This document shows positions 51,890 through 62,405 of a stretch of DNA of 64,000 nucleotides, piece after piece (the first letter of the stretch is position 1; every line of letters starts with the position of its first letter). Position numbers and translations under genes: made by a program. Source of the stretch: Micractinium sp. NFX-FRZ (taxonomy: Eukaryota; Chlorophyta; Trebouxiophyceae; Chlorellales; Chlorellaceae); the NCBI GenBank assembly GCA_029339195.1, contig JAPTJF010000035.1, forward strand, positions 62,001 through 126,000. The letters run 5' to 3'. The notes below the pieces were generated by a model. The model had not been told where the DNA came from. It saw nothing but the letters and a program-made list of their open reading frames with translations, and did no database searches.

Positions 51890-52569
51890 GCAGGGTTGTT
51901 GCTCTGCCTGGCTCCACCTGTAGATCTATGTGCGCGCAGTGCTGCATGCAATCAACTGAGCACCTAGTGTCCCGGCTCATCCCCCCTGCCTGCACCCTGT
52001 ACTCATGTGCCCTCTTGTTACCACCCAAGTACTGTCTACATCGACACACGTTGCGACTGAGCAGGAGGCGAGCGCCAGAGAGGGCATTGGCTGCGTGGAT
52101 GTCTTTCTGCCATCAGCGGCGGCACCTGGCACCTCGCGTGCGGGCGGCACCTAGACCTTGGCGCCCTCTGTGGCCCTCGGCGGCCTGCCTCCAATTGGCC
52201 GCCTCAAGCACGCACGTACTACATTTGAGCCACAATTGCCACGTGTTTTGCCTGAAAACAATCCCAGGCAGGTTCGAGCACATGCGGGAGGGTGATGATG
52301 AGGCGGCTGCGGCGGCTGCCGCCAGCAGGCCAGCTGAGAAAGGCGACTTGGCTCCAGCCAAGATCAATGCACTTGCTCACGGTTCGCATTTAGTTGCTCG
52401 CTCAACAATTCCACATTTTGTGGGTGGAGATGATGCGCATGCGAGACATCATGTGACTCAGTCCCGGGCTCAAATTGCTCGACCCAACATCCCCCAGCCC
52501 ACCCAGGCGCCATGACATTCTGACCCAGCGGGCGTAAGACTGTGCGGTCGCTTCCCACGACCAACACCG
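51890..52569. other. Intergenic, DUF1499 3' flank and ARID promoter side
   Basis: About 680 nt. The plus-strand frame around 52270-52385 reads like acidic/Ala-rich coding sequence (FEHMREGDDEAAAAAAASRP) and could be an unannotated upstream exon, but I could not tie it to the ARID start. Otherwise nothing seen. Confidence 0.35.
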
Positions 52570-55500
52570 ATGGATTCCCCGGCCACCAGCGGCGGCAGCA
52601 GCAGCTCCCCGGGCTCGGAGCAGGGCAGCGAGCCGGTGGATCAGGACGAGTGGCTGCCTGAGATGGAGCCGGGCGTGGAAGAGGAGGAGGGGGCCAGCAG
52701 CGAGGCCGAGGTCCAGCCGCCCAAGCTTCCCTGGGCCAAGCCAAAAGAGCAGCTGCGGCCGCAGGATGAGGCAGACGGGCAGGAGGACGGCCGACCGGAC
52801 GACCTGATGGCGAAGGTGCAGCGTTTCTTCGAGAGCAGGGGATCGGTGCTGCAGGTGGGCGGGCGGGGCGGGCGGCGCCTGGCGGGCGGGTGCGTGGGCG
52901 GGCGCTGATGCATCAAGCCGCCTCAGATGCCAAGCCCCTGCATTGCCAGCAGCCCTGCTCCAATGCTGTATGCTGTGCCAGGCGCTCTGCCGTTGCTTGT
53001 GTGAGATGGGGGTATGGCAAGGCTGAAATGTCACCGATTTGCTTGCGTGCCCGGGGTGCCCATACGTATGCCACGCCAGGCACCGAGCAGGCACCCCCGT
53101 TGTCCACAGCCACCCTCCCCCAGCCCCAATGCCATGTCACCGCTTTGCATGATTCTCATGCAACCCAGGGTCCTTGACACACTTACTCATGCCCCTCCCC
53201 CACCGTGGGTGAAGGCGCACCCCCAAACCTCCCATGCCGCTGTGCCCTACCCACGCATCATGCCCCCGCTCCCTCCCCCGTCCCCCCTGCTGCTGCCAGG
53301 TGCCCCGCTTCAACCGCTCCCCGCTGGACGTGCCAAAGCTGTGGGGCCGGGTCCACGAGCTGGGAGGGTACGATGAGGTGAGGTGCGGGTGGGACCTCCA
53401 GGAAGGGACAGCGGAGGGAGGCATATTACCGCATCACCATCCGCATGTGCCGTGCTACTACGAGAGCTGCTCAGTTCGGTGTGCCGTTTGTACATGGTGA
53501 TTTTGTGCATGGCTCCGTGTGCCCCAGCCCAGCGATCCGGAAGGATTCGCTGCGGTCGGGCGGTTTGGGCCGAAGGGCCAGAGCGCCAGGGCTGCAGAGG
53601 GCGGGGGCATGCTCTGCATCCCATGCTGCCGCCCCGGTGGAGGCAGGGAGCAGTCCCATACCTTGGCACATGGCCGGGAGCGCAGTCGAGCGCGCCCTGG
53701 GCCCTCTGGGAGGGACGCCCCACCAGCCCAGCCTCGCCCCTCACCACAGCCGCAAGGAGCGCCCCACTGCCCCTTGCAGGTCACCAAGGAGAAGCTGTGG
53801 GCCTCGGTGGCCCGCACCTTCAACCCCCCCAAGACGATGACCAACATGAGGTCAGGGGGCAGTGGTGGAAAGTGTTGGAAAGTGGTGGGGGTGCCCGCTC
53901 GCCTCCCTGGCTTGCTGGGCCGCACATGAAGCAGGGCCTGGATGCATCCCCCACCTCTTGCTGCCCCCGCAGCAGGTGCATGCATGCACCCTGGGAGGTA
54001 TCCCATAGCTGATCACAAGGCCACTGAACGTATGACGACATGACACCCATCTCCACTCACTCCGCCCCTGCCCCCGTCCCCTCCCAGTCCTCCCCTGGGA
54101 GGCCTCATCATGACTCAGCTGCACAAGCGCTTGGCCAGCTTTTAGCAGCATTGATGTCCAAACATACCTCGTCTTCACTTCATACCTTGATGTCGGCCCC
54201 CTCGCCCCCACCACCTGCAGTTTCATCATGAAGAAGCTTTATGAGCGCTGCCTGCTGGCCTACGAGCGCCACCTTGCAGGGGTGGAGGTGCCCCTGCCGC
54301 CCGCCAACCTGCCCATCAGGCGCTCTGCTGCAAAGGCGGCATCAGGCAAGGCGCGCAGCAAGCCGTCTGACAAGCCAGGCGAATCCCCAAGCAAGCCGCG
54401 CCGCAGCCGTGCCAAGCGTGCTGCTGGGGCTGCCGCCGCCGAGGCGGCAGCGGCGGATGATGACGGGGCCGCGGCCGCCGCTGCAGCCGGCGGCGAGGCA
54501 GCAGCGGCGGACGATGCGGCGGCAGCCGTGGCAGACACAGCAAGTGCACGGGGCGGGCAGGAGGGGGAGGGGCGGGTGGAGGAGCCCAAGCGGAAGCGCA
54601 GGCGGGTGAAGCGTGAACCAGTGGCGCCGCCTCCCAAGGAGCAGCAGGAGCAGCCGGAGCAGCAGCAGCAGGCGGCGGCACCAGATGCTGGGGAGGAGGA
54701 GCATGGGCAGGGGAACCAGCAGGAGGGGACGGTGGGTAGCGGTGAGGAGGTGGCAGCAGGGGCGCAGCCTGAGATGGGGATGCAGGTGGAGCAGCAGGCT
54801 GAGGAGGAGGAGGCTGTGAAGTTAGAGGAGGTGCCAGCTGAGGGGCAGGTGCAGCAGACAGCAGCCGTTGGGAGCCCAGCAGGCAGCACCGCAGCAGGTG
54901 CGCCAACTGTCGCGGCAGCCGGCGGCGGCGATGAAGAGATGCCGCTGGCAAAGGCGGAGGATGCACAAGCAGGCTCCGACCTGCCTGGGGCTACCAAGCC
55001 GGCAGGGGAGGCAGGGGAGGGCGGCGCAGGGGCAGCAGATGTGGGCGAGAGCCAGCCCCTCAGCAGCGGCGACGCTGCTTCGGCCGACGCGGCAGCAGCA
55101 GCAGCAGCAGCGGTGGCCATGCTGCTGTCGCCGGCGCCAGATGAGGCACCGGCCCCAGGCCACAAGGCAGGCAGCAGGGCCGCGAGCAGGGCAGGCGGGC
55201 GGGGACGGCATGCAGGGGCGGCCAACGGAGGCATGCCAGCCGAGCCGCCCTCCAGGCTGCCCTCGCCGCTGCCTGATGAGGCGGCCCTAGCAGCACTGCA
55301 GTTTGCTCAGCAAGTCGGGGAGGGGCGCCCAACAACACCCGCGTTTGGAAGGGCGGCAGCAGCGGCGGCAGTGGCTGCACATCCGGAGCAGCAGCGCGTC
55401 CGGCCGCCCCGCCCCACCCGCACCAAGCGCGCCCCAAGCCAGGTGTGCACCAGCTTGCACTGCGTTAGTGCAGATGAGAGCAAACGGCGTGCATTAACAA

Positions 55501-58487
55501 GCAGTATTGGGAGGGCAAGCAAGCGTGTCCTGCGACACCCTTCTGCCAGCTCTGTACTGGCGTCAGGCTGATCACCTGAGCCCTTCCCGTCCTGCCTAGC
55601 CTGCGTACCGCCTGCATGAGTCACGTCAGGTCAGGTCCTGTACGGTTCTGACACCACCTCCCCCTTGCCTCTTCCGCTTGTTCCTCAGCCTGTTGCCCCT
55701 GCTCAAAGAATGCCCCCCCACAGCTGGACAGTGGAATGCCCCCGCCGCCAGTGCTTCCCCACATCTCTCAGGCCTGTTACATGCCTGCTGCACCCACCCA
55801 CCCCTCTGCATTCCTCTTGGCCCCACCCCTGCTCCCGCAGCTGGACGACTACGTGCACTCGCCAATAGCGCTGGGGCGGGAGCAGTCTGCCCAGGGTGAG
55901 CCAGTCACGTGTGGCAGGGCATGCGTAGACGCAAGGCTGGCTATTCGGGGGTCATATCATGTCATGTGTTCGCTGCTCTAATGCCTGCCTGCTTCGATTC
56001 CCCGCCCATCTCCCATGTCCCCGCCCTCGCCCTGCCGCCTGCCACCTGGCACTGCCTGCACATAACTGCGGTGGGTCTGCTGGCAGCGCTGAGCGCATGC
56101 ATGCACACCTCTCCTCACCTTGCACAGCACTGCCCGCCACTGCCTCGCCTGCGCGCCTCTCCTCACCTTGCCCAACCCTGACCCACCCTTGCCTCCCTCC
56201 TTCCCGCTTGCCAGCAGATGACAGCGAGGACATGATGGCAGCGCTGGCCCTGGCGGGCCTGGCCTCCGCTGGGCCTGGGTCTAAAGAGAGCACCCCAGAG
56301 GAGGGTCGGGCCGTGCCGCTGCGCACGGCCAGCCAGGACCAGCAAGTGCAGCCCCCGCCAGGCACCTTCCCAGCATACTCGGAGAGCGCCAGCCGAGGCG
56401 GGCAGAACCTGGGGCTGCGCCTGGCTTCGGCGGCTGGGACGGCGCCGCTGGGGGCGGCCAGGCAGGCAGGGCAGGCAGCGGGGGCGGAGGCGTGGGACGC
56501 AGGCAGGCTGCAGGCGATGGCTGGCGTCCTGTGGGGCGCAGGCATGGCGGCGCCAGGTGGCGGTGACGTGGCCACCCTCCTCTCCCAAGTTGCCGCCGCC
56601 ACCGGGCAACAGCCGGGGCACGCTGCTGCGCCACCTGCTGGGCAGCTGCCTAACCAGGTGCCGCCGCCGAAGCAGTACGAGCAACAGCAGCAGCAGGTGG
56701 GAAGCCAGTCGGCGGCCGGCGCAGTGTGCGCCCCTGCTGGGGCGGCAGGTGCTGGGGAGGCGGCGGCGGCGGCTGCTCTGAAGACCGTGCTGATGGCGCA
56801 GGCGGCAGAGCTGATCCGGGGGCTGCACGAGGAGCTGGAGCGCAGCAAGGCGCAGGTGGGTTCCGAAAAATGCCAAGGGAGGGTGAGCACGCAGGCAGAA
56901 GACAGGGGGTTTTGTGGGGGGTAGGAAGGGGAGGAAGAGCAACCTTGGGATGGGAGAGGAGCAAAGAGGGGAGGGAGGGGGTCTCCAGGGAGTGCCTGGC
57001 TTGGGTGGGCTCAGGTTGGGATGGGAGAGAGTGAGGGGGAGGGCAGGGTGATGGGAGGGGCAAAAGGGGCAGGCTCGTGCTGGGAGAGGATGGGGGGGCA
57101 GACGTGTGGGATGAAGTGCGCCGCGTGGATAGACTTACGACTGCCCACCCAGGTACGTGCCTGTGACTTGTCAAAAGGGTGACTGCCTGGTGGGCAGCCG
57201 AGGGGTGCAGGCAGCCGGTTGCGTGGGGAGTGCAATGTTGCATCAGAGCTGCGCACACAGCTGTTGTGGCTCCTGCCTGTGCCCATTCCTCTTCCACCCC
57301 CCAACGGCCCTCACTTGCTGGGGTTGCGCCCACCTGGCTGCCCTTGCTGATAAAACACACATTAAACACGTTAAACAATGACTGGCACCCTCAGCTCCTG
57401 TCGTCTTTCTCCTCCCCAGGTGTCCAACCTGATTGCTGACCTGGCGTCATCCCAAATCCGCGAGGCCGCCACCCGGCAGGAGTGCCAGCGGGCGCAGGCG
57501 GGCGAGCGCCAGGCACGGGGGCAGCTGCAGGCGGAGGTCGGGCGGCGGCTGGCTGCAGAGAGGGCGGCGGAGCAGGCGCGGGGGCAGGCACGGGCGCAGC
57601 ACGCGCACCCGGTGTCTCCACGGGCTGGCTCCTCGGTGCGCCCCCCGATGCTGCCGGTGCCCGGCTACAGGCCTCCTGCACCTCGCCCCGCCACCCGACC
57701 CCCCGCCACCTCAGCGCCCCCCGCGCCCGCCCACAGCACGGCGCAGCCCCTGCTGCTGCAGCTGGCGGCGCTGCAGCCGGCGCAGGCGCAGTCTCAGCAG
57801 GCGGCGCGCCCGGCACCTGTGCAGCACCCGCAGTCGCAGCAGGGGAGCCTGCCGCCCATGACCTTCTGGCACCTCCTGCACCAGCAGCAGCAGGCGCAGC
57901 AGCATACACAGCAGGCACAGCAGCAGCAGGCGCAGCAGCAGCAGCATTTGCAGCAGCACCAGCAGCGGCAGCAGCAGCAGGCGCACGCGCAGCAACAGCA
58001 GCAGGCGCCACGGCAGGCGCAGCCAGGGCCGCAGGCGGGGCATCCAGAGCCGCCGAAGCAGCCGCCTGCGCTGCCCACGCAGAGGCAGCACCCGCTGGCA
58101 CAGCCCTTTGCTGCACGCCCGCAGGCCCCCGCACAGCAGCAGCAGCAGCAGCAGCAGCAGAACTTTCAGCACATGCTGCAGCAGATGCACCTGCGGCAGC
58201 AGCAGGAGCGGCAGCAGCAGGGGCACGAGCAGCAGCAGCAGCAGCAGCAGCAGGAGCGGCAGCAGCAGGAGGCGCCGCCTGCGCAGGAGCGGGCGCAGCA
58301 CATGGGCATGCACCCTGCCCTGGCAGCTGCCCTGGCCAACCTGAGCCGCTCGGACCAACAGGCGGCCGGGCAGGCTGCCTGGCCGCCCGTGTCGGCTGCT
58401 GGGGGCGGGGCCTCCCATCAGGGCAGCGGCAAGGCAGGCGACAGGCCTGGCGGCAGCCGCAGCCCCACCCCCGCCTTCCCCCAGTGA
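52570..58487 (+). CDS. ARID/BRIGHT-domain protein with Gln-rich C-terminus, 1138 aa
   Basis: Seven exons (52570-52854, 53300-53377, 53780-53850, 54221-55442, 55841-55895, 56218-56855, 57420-58487) give 1138 residues. After an acidic N-terminus, an ARID DNA-binding domain spans residues ~78-166 across four exons: LMAKVQRFFESRG, VPRFNRSPLDVPKLWGRVHE, LGGYDEVTKEKLWASVARTF, FNPPKTMTN, SFIMKKLYERCLLAYERHL. ARID proteins bind AT-rich DNA, often as parts of chromatin-remodelling complexes. Next come a basic Lys/Arg segment (EPKRKRRRVKREP, a likely nuclear signal), long Ala/Glu/Gln low complexity, a helical segment (LIRGLHEELERSKAQVSN) and a Gln-rich tail with repeated CAG runs (residues ~935-1070). 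The exon 6 acceptor is a tandem CCAGCAG, so one extra Ala is possible. Part of exon 1 and intron 1 exists as an inverted copy at 60 kb. No HMG or ELM2 domain is seen. Confidence 0.85.
52797..53262 (+). repeat. Inverted duplication, arm 1 (ARID exon 1 end and intron 1)
   Basis: Matches 59958-60424 in reverse orientation. Shared landmarks include GACGACCTGATGGCGAAGGT, GCTGATGCATCAAGCCGCCT, CATACGTATGCCACGCCAGG and CACGCATCATGC. Arm 1 is the functional exon plus most of intron 1. Confidence 0.85.
57880..58270 (+). repeat. CAG/CAGCAG-rich coding repeats (poly-Gln)
   Basis: Imperfect CAG runs inside ARID exon 7 encode Gln tracts of up to eight residues broken by Ala, His, Arg and Glu. Confidence 0.9.
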
Positions 58488-58598
58488 GGGGGCCGTTCGA
58501 CTGGACATCATGTGTATGCCAAGATGGGCACGCAGGGTGTGCGCCCGCTGGGGAGTGTCTGTGTCTGTGTGGCCCTGCCACAGTGGGCGTGCATTTGC

Positions 58599-58626
58599 TG
58601 TAACTGTATCGTCTCTTTTGTTGTAA
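58599..58626 (+). terminator. Two TGTAA poly(A) signal candidates, ARID gene
   Basis: TGTAA at 58599-58603 and again at 58622-58626, 112 and 135 nt past the stop. Confidence 0.5.
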
Positions 58627-58751
58627 GCCGCGTGTGCTAGCACAGCGTTTGATTCTCATCAGGTCGAGGCAAGCTGAGGTCAAGGCAAAGGGAGGGGCAG
58701 GAGGGCCCCAAGGGCGAAGGGCAGGCGCCACAGCTGATCCACCAGCTGCTC

Positions 58752-59265
58752 TCAGCCGCTCATAGCGAAGCTACCCCCAGACCTGATGCGCACCCTCCCC
58801 TTCCGCAACTTGCCGTTGAACTTGCGGTTGGCTGGATGACAGGAGTAGAGCAAGGCAGCAAGACGGGCGACATCAGGTTGGCCGGCCAGCCAGGCTTGCA
58901 ATTGGGGCGAGGTGCATGTGGGTGGGAGTATGTCATGAAAAGTACAGGTCTGTGTTTGGTAGAAGGGGCAATGGAAGAGGAAGTGGGCGACTTGTTCAAC
59001 AGGGGCATTACCGTGGGGGCAGCGGGTGGAGGTGCATGCACTGCCATGAAGGTCACGGTCCCACCATGACACTTTAGTGACCCAGGATCGATCAGACCAG
59101 CGCCGAGCCGCTGTCTACGAACGTCGAAGCAAACCAGCAAATTTTGGCGCTGAGGGGTTATGCAGTAGATGGGCATACCTGGCGGGGCGGCGCCGCGCCA
59201 ATCTGGCGACCACAGCAGGCACAGCGGGGCGTCGCAGGCGGGCTGCACTAGCAGACCGGTTGGCC
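58752..59265 (-). mobile_element. Relic of a LINE-type reverse transcriptase (C-terminal zinc-knuckle end)
   Basis: A minus-strand frame of about 170 codons runs from near 59265 to a stop at 58752 and is broken by an in-frame TAG at 59117-59115. It contains SWVTKVSWWDRDLHG, CPHGNAPVEQVAHFLFHCPF, the C-H-x-H-C type zinc knuckle (zf-RVT) that ends many non-LTR retrotransposon ORF2 proteins, and then LQAWLAGQPDVARLAALL. No reverse-transcriptase core or endonuclease remains nearby. I call it a truncated, dead copy by motif; the superfamily is not determined. Confidence 0.65.
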
Positions 59266-59384
59266 TCAGTACCTAGGTACCTCTGTACCTGGCTGCTGCC
59301 TGACCTCTGGTGGACTCTGCGGCCTGCGGGAGTGACCTGAGGGTGTGGGGAGGGGTAATGTTACAGAAGGGGTTGACCGAGGGA

Positions 59385-59424
59385 GCGGGGTCCCGGAGCC
59401 GGCTCTGTACAGTAGAGGGGGCAG
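59385..59424 (+). repeat. Short dispersed repeat, copy 2
   Basis: Near-identical to 8424-8463 in lumazine synthase intron 2 (GCGGGGTCCCGGAGC, then CTCTGTACAGTAGAGGGGGC). Confidence 0.55.
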
Positions 59425-59500
59425 GCTGAGTGTGTAGGAAGGTCGGAGTGAATGCCCCCTGATGCAGGGCAGGGCAAGGCTTAAGTACCCAGGGCGGCCT

Positions 59501-59550
59501 CGGCACTTTCGGCACTTTCAGGACTTTCGGCACTTTCAAGCACCTTCAGG
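59501..59550 (+). repeat. Minisatellite, CGGCACTTT/CAGGACTTT units
   Basis: Five short imperfect units of 9-10 nt (CGGCACTTT, CGGCACTTT, CAGGACTTT, CGGCACTTT, CAAGCACCTT). Confidence 0.75.
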
Positions 59551-59957
59551 GAAGCTGCCAGGAAGCCGACCTGCCGTGGGGCAGAGGCCAGTGCCAGTTG
59601 TTAATAGCGCAGCGGGGTTTAGCAAGGCAGGCACGACATGCATTGTAGGCAAGAGGGTGGCAGCTGTTGGGGCCGCCATCAGGCAGCGGTGCTGCCGTTA
59701 CCGTTCATCACAGCGGGGCCGGTTCTTTCGTGGCACTGGCGGTTGCGGCACCGCGGCAGCAGAGTGACGGCTGTTCCCGGCAGCGCAGCTGCCAATTGTC
59801 TCTCAGATTGACCGACTGATGGTGGCCTTTTCAGCACAAGCTTGCTCAATGACTAATCAGAGAAAAAAAGAAATCGTCTCTCAGAACCGCGAGCATCCCC
59901 AGGCCAGATGCCTGGGCCGGGGCGCAGCCCTGCCTGCCCCTGTGCGGCGGCGGCACG

Positions 59958-60424
59958 CCGCATGATGCGTGGATAGGGCACAGCGGCACGTGAGGTTTCG
60001 GGGGTGCGCCTGTGGGGGGTGGGCATGAGTAGGTGTGTCAAGGACCCTGGGTTGTATGAGAATCATGCAAAGCGGTGACATGGCATTGGGGCTGGGGGAG
60101 GGTGGCTGTGGACAACGGGGGTGCCTGCTCGGTGCCTGGCGTGGCATACGTATGGGCACCCCTGGCACCCCTGCAATCTCAGGCCACGGTGCCCAACTCA
60201 GCCTTGGTATGCCCATGATAGCAGTGGCACAGGGCCTGGCACAGCATACAGCATTGGAGCAGGGCCTCTGGGGGTGCCGAGGCTTGGCATCTGAGGCGGC
60301 TTGATGCATCAGCGCCCGCCCACGCACCCGCCCGCCAGGCGCCGCCCGCCCCGCCCACCCACCTGCAGCACCAATCCCCTGCTCTCGAAGAAACGCTGCA
60401 CCTTCGCCATCAGGTCGTCCGTGC
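59958..60424 (-). repeat. Inverted duplication, arm 2 (partial ARID gene copy)
   Basis: Reverse-complement copy of 52797-53262: the end of ARID exon 1 (LMAKVQRFFESRG frame intact at 60423-60370) plus intron 1 up to just before exon 2. It has small insertions and deletions, so it is older than the 167-bp duplication. No downstream ARID exons follow, so it is non-functional. Confidence 0.85.
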
Positions 60425-60464
60425 TGAACCAACGTGTCAGCCGCGCTCAGTCAGTCAGCAATGG

Positions 60465-60672
60465 TTGCTGCCGGCAGGGCCCGTCTGCCGCGGCAGCGGC
60501 AGCACCTGGTGGCGCTGCGCGCCGCCGGCCGGAGGCCGCCGGGTGTGGCGGCGGCAGCCGCCGCACGGCAGCCGCCGCGGCCTGTGCTGCGGGCATGCTC
60601 CCGCACCTGTGGCCGGCGGCGCTCCCCCGGCTGCCGGCAGGGCCCGGCTGCCGCGGCAGCGGCAGTGCAGCC
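60465..60672. repeat. GC-rich direct repeat, GCTGCCGGCAGGGCCCG units
   Basis: GCTGCCGGCAGGGCCCG(T/G)CTGCCGCGGCAGCGGCAG occurs near 60466-60503 and again near 60630-60665. Both copies hold the self-complementary CTGCCGCGGCAG. The stretch between is almost pure G/C and full of CCGCCG motifs. Confidence 0.7.
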
Positions 60673-60856
60673 GCCGCCTCGGCTCGGCCCGGCGGCGGCC
60701 GCCGCGGTCCGCGGTCACGCTCCCGCACTAGTCTGGGGGATGCGCTAATGTGGGGGGTGCCCAAAAATGGCGCGGGGGGCAGTCGAAATTTTCGACCTTC
60801 CTGGAACATATCCAATCTTTCCGGGCTCCCAGACATCGCCTCCCCTCAACAACACC

Positions 60857-60928
60857 GGCTGTATAGTGTAGTGGTTATCACTCCAGACTCTGAATCTGGC
60901 AACCGCAGTTCGAATCTGCGTACGGCCT
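60857..60928 (+). tRNA. trnQ-CUG: tRNA-Gln (anticodon CTG)
   Basis: 72-nt cloverleaf without intron. The acceptor arm GGCTGTA pairs with TACGGCC (one T-G pair). The D-arm begins after TAGTGTAGTGGTTATCA. The anticodon stem CCAGA/TCTGG encloses the loop CTCTGAA with anticodon CTG. The T-arm GCAGTTCGAATCTGC is perfect, followed by a T discriminator base. The sequence is the standard eukaryotic nuclear tRNA-Gln form. No CCA is encoded and a CTTAC follows rather than a T-run. A repeat unit begins exactly at its 3' end (see findings). Confidence 0.93.
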
Positions 60929-61507
60929 TACTACTATTGGTACCCTGTGGTCTCATTTTGGTCCCCAACTCGTCCCTGGGGGTCCCCTCTACCCCCTGCT
61001 ACCCCACTTGGGGGGTGTCCGACGCCTTCCTGTGGCCCCCTGTGGCCCGCCATACCCCCGCCTGTCGGGACAGGGGTGCCCCGGCGCCTCCCTCCTCCAC
61101 TAGACTCTCGACTTGGGGGCAGGCCAGACAGGCTACCGGTGCATGCTCATCCCCCCAACGAGACCCTCAGGCAACCCCTGCCCGGCCAGACAAGGGTTGG
61201 CTGGCCACCGCCGGGGCACCCAGCCAGACCCCCGTCTGGCGGCACAGGGGTGCACCACTTGGTGCCACGGCCACCCACATGGTGCCATGGCCACCCCACG
61301 GCCACTCCCAGCCCCTCACCCCCAGCACCCCTGCAGCTGTCAAGGCTGCCTGCTGGCCGGTCCGGCGCCGCCGGCGCCTGCCGGCGCCGCCGGCCGCCCA
61401 GACCCACGCCTTACGACTATTGGTACCCTGTGGTCTCATTTTGGTCCCAACCCGTCCCTAGCACCCTCCACCACCTTCTGGCACCCCACTTCGGGGGTGT
61501 CCGACGC
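60925..61507 (+). repeat. Direct repeat downstream of tRNA-Gln, two ~100-nt copies
   Basis: 60925-61025 and 61408-61507 share GCCTTAC-ACTATTGG, TACCCTGTGGTCTCATTTTG, GTCC, ACCCCACTT and GGGGGTGTCCGACGCC with scattered differences. Between and after them lie units with the hairpin CCAGACCCCCGTCTGG (near 61224 and 61530). Confidence 0.8.
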
Positions 61508-61980
61508 CCGACTGGCCCTCCAGCCAGAGCCAGACCCCCGTCTGGCGAGGCGGGGGTGCGCCCCGCCTCCGCCCACGGCGCCTCCCACCTCCCTCAACCC
61601 ATTCTCTGGGCAGGCACCAAGGCTCCCAGCACCAGCAACCCCTTCCCTGCGAGGCATGGGTTGCGCCGCAGAGCGCCCTCCCCAGCCAACACCTGTTGCC
61701 CCCGCTCGGCTGCCCCCCGCCCCCGCCCCGCCACTCCCAATGGGGGCGGATGCCCCCCACCCCGCGTCGGAAGCCGGCGCCCCCGCGGGAATTCGCATTC
61801 CTGCCCCACAGCGCTCCGCCTGGCGGGCCGCGCGCCGGGCCAAGGTCCATGCGAGCGCATGTTTCGGGTGCCCGCCCAAACCCTCTGCAACACGGCCCAG
61901 AAGGCGTTGGGCAAGCAGATACGGACCAACGCCGAGAGCTTTGGGGCCCCCAAGGCCCAGGGCTGCGCCCTGAGCCCGCG

Positions 61981-62346
61981 GGCGCCCAGCGCGCTACGCG
62001 CGCTGCGCGCGGCGCTGCCGCGCCGGCGCGCCCGCCGGCATGCCCCATTTCCCCCCCATGGGCGCATGCAAGGATGGGGGGGGGGGAGACTGTGTGTGAT
62101 GCAACCTGGGGCCATGCCAGGGTGAACGGGGTGACAGTGTGCGATGCTCCCTGGGTGCATGCCACGATGAGGGGGTGAGATGAAGGGAAGTGTGGGATGG
62201 CCCGTCGAGGTTGCTTGGGACGTTACATCCGTTCACCCCCCCCGGAGGGTTCCTCCTGCCTTTGTGCCCGCCGCGGGCGCCCAGCGCCCAGCGTGCGCTG
62301 CGCGCGGCGCTGCCGCGCCAGCGCGCCGGCCGGCATCCGCGCCTGG
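61981..62346 (+). repeat. ~70-nt GC-rich direct repeat (two copies)
   Basis: 61981-62050 and 62277-62346 share GGCGCCCAGCGC, GCGCTGCGCGCGGCGCTGCC, GCGCC and GCGCG-CGGCAT with few substitutions, offset 296 nt. Confidence 0.75.
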
Positions 62347-62349
62347 GTG

Positions 62350-62405
62350 CCTCCGGCACCCCGCCCCGGCCCGCACAAGCCTCCGGCACCCCGCCCCACC
62401 CGGGC
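62350..62405 (+). repeat. 28-nt tandem repeat, two units
   Basis: GCCTCCGGCACCCCGCCCC occurs twice in succession with short spacers. Confidence 0.7.

Larger units (their letters stand above)
59266..59957. other. Intergenic, repeat-bearing
   Basis: Contains a palindrome GTACCTAGGTAC at 59268-59279, copy 2 of the dispersed 40-nt repeat and a CTTTC-rich minisatellite. No gene recognised. Confidence 0.4.

Noticed and set aside
57482..58603. Ala-rich frame overlapping the ARID C-terminus
   Set aside because: GCA reading of CAG repeats; the Gln frame is the one continuous with exons 1-6.
61113..62178. Frames of 160-390 codons in the GC-rich repeat region
   Set aside because: They occur in overlapping frames on both strands and span direct repeats, which fits lack of stop codons rather than genes.
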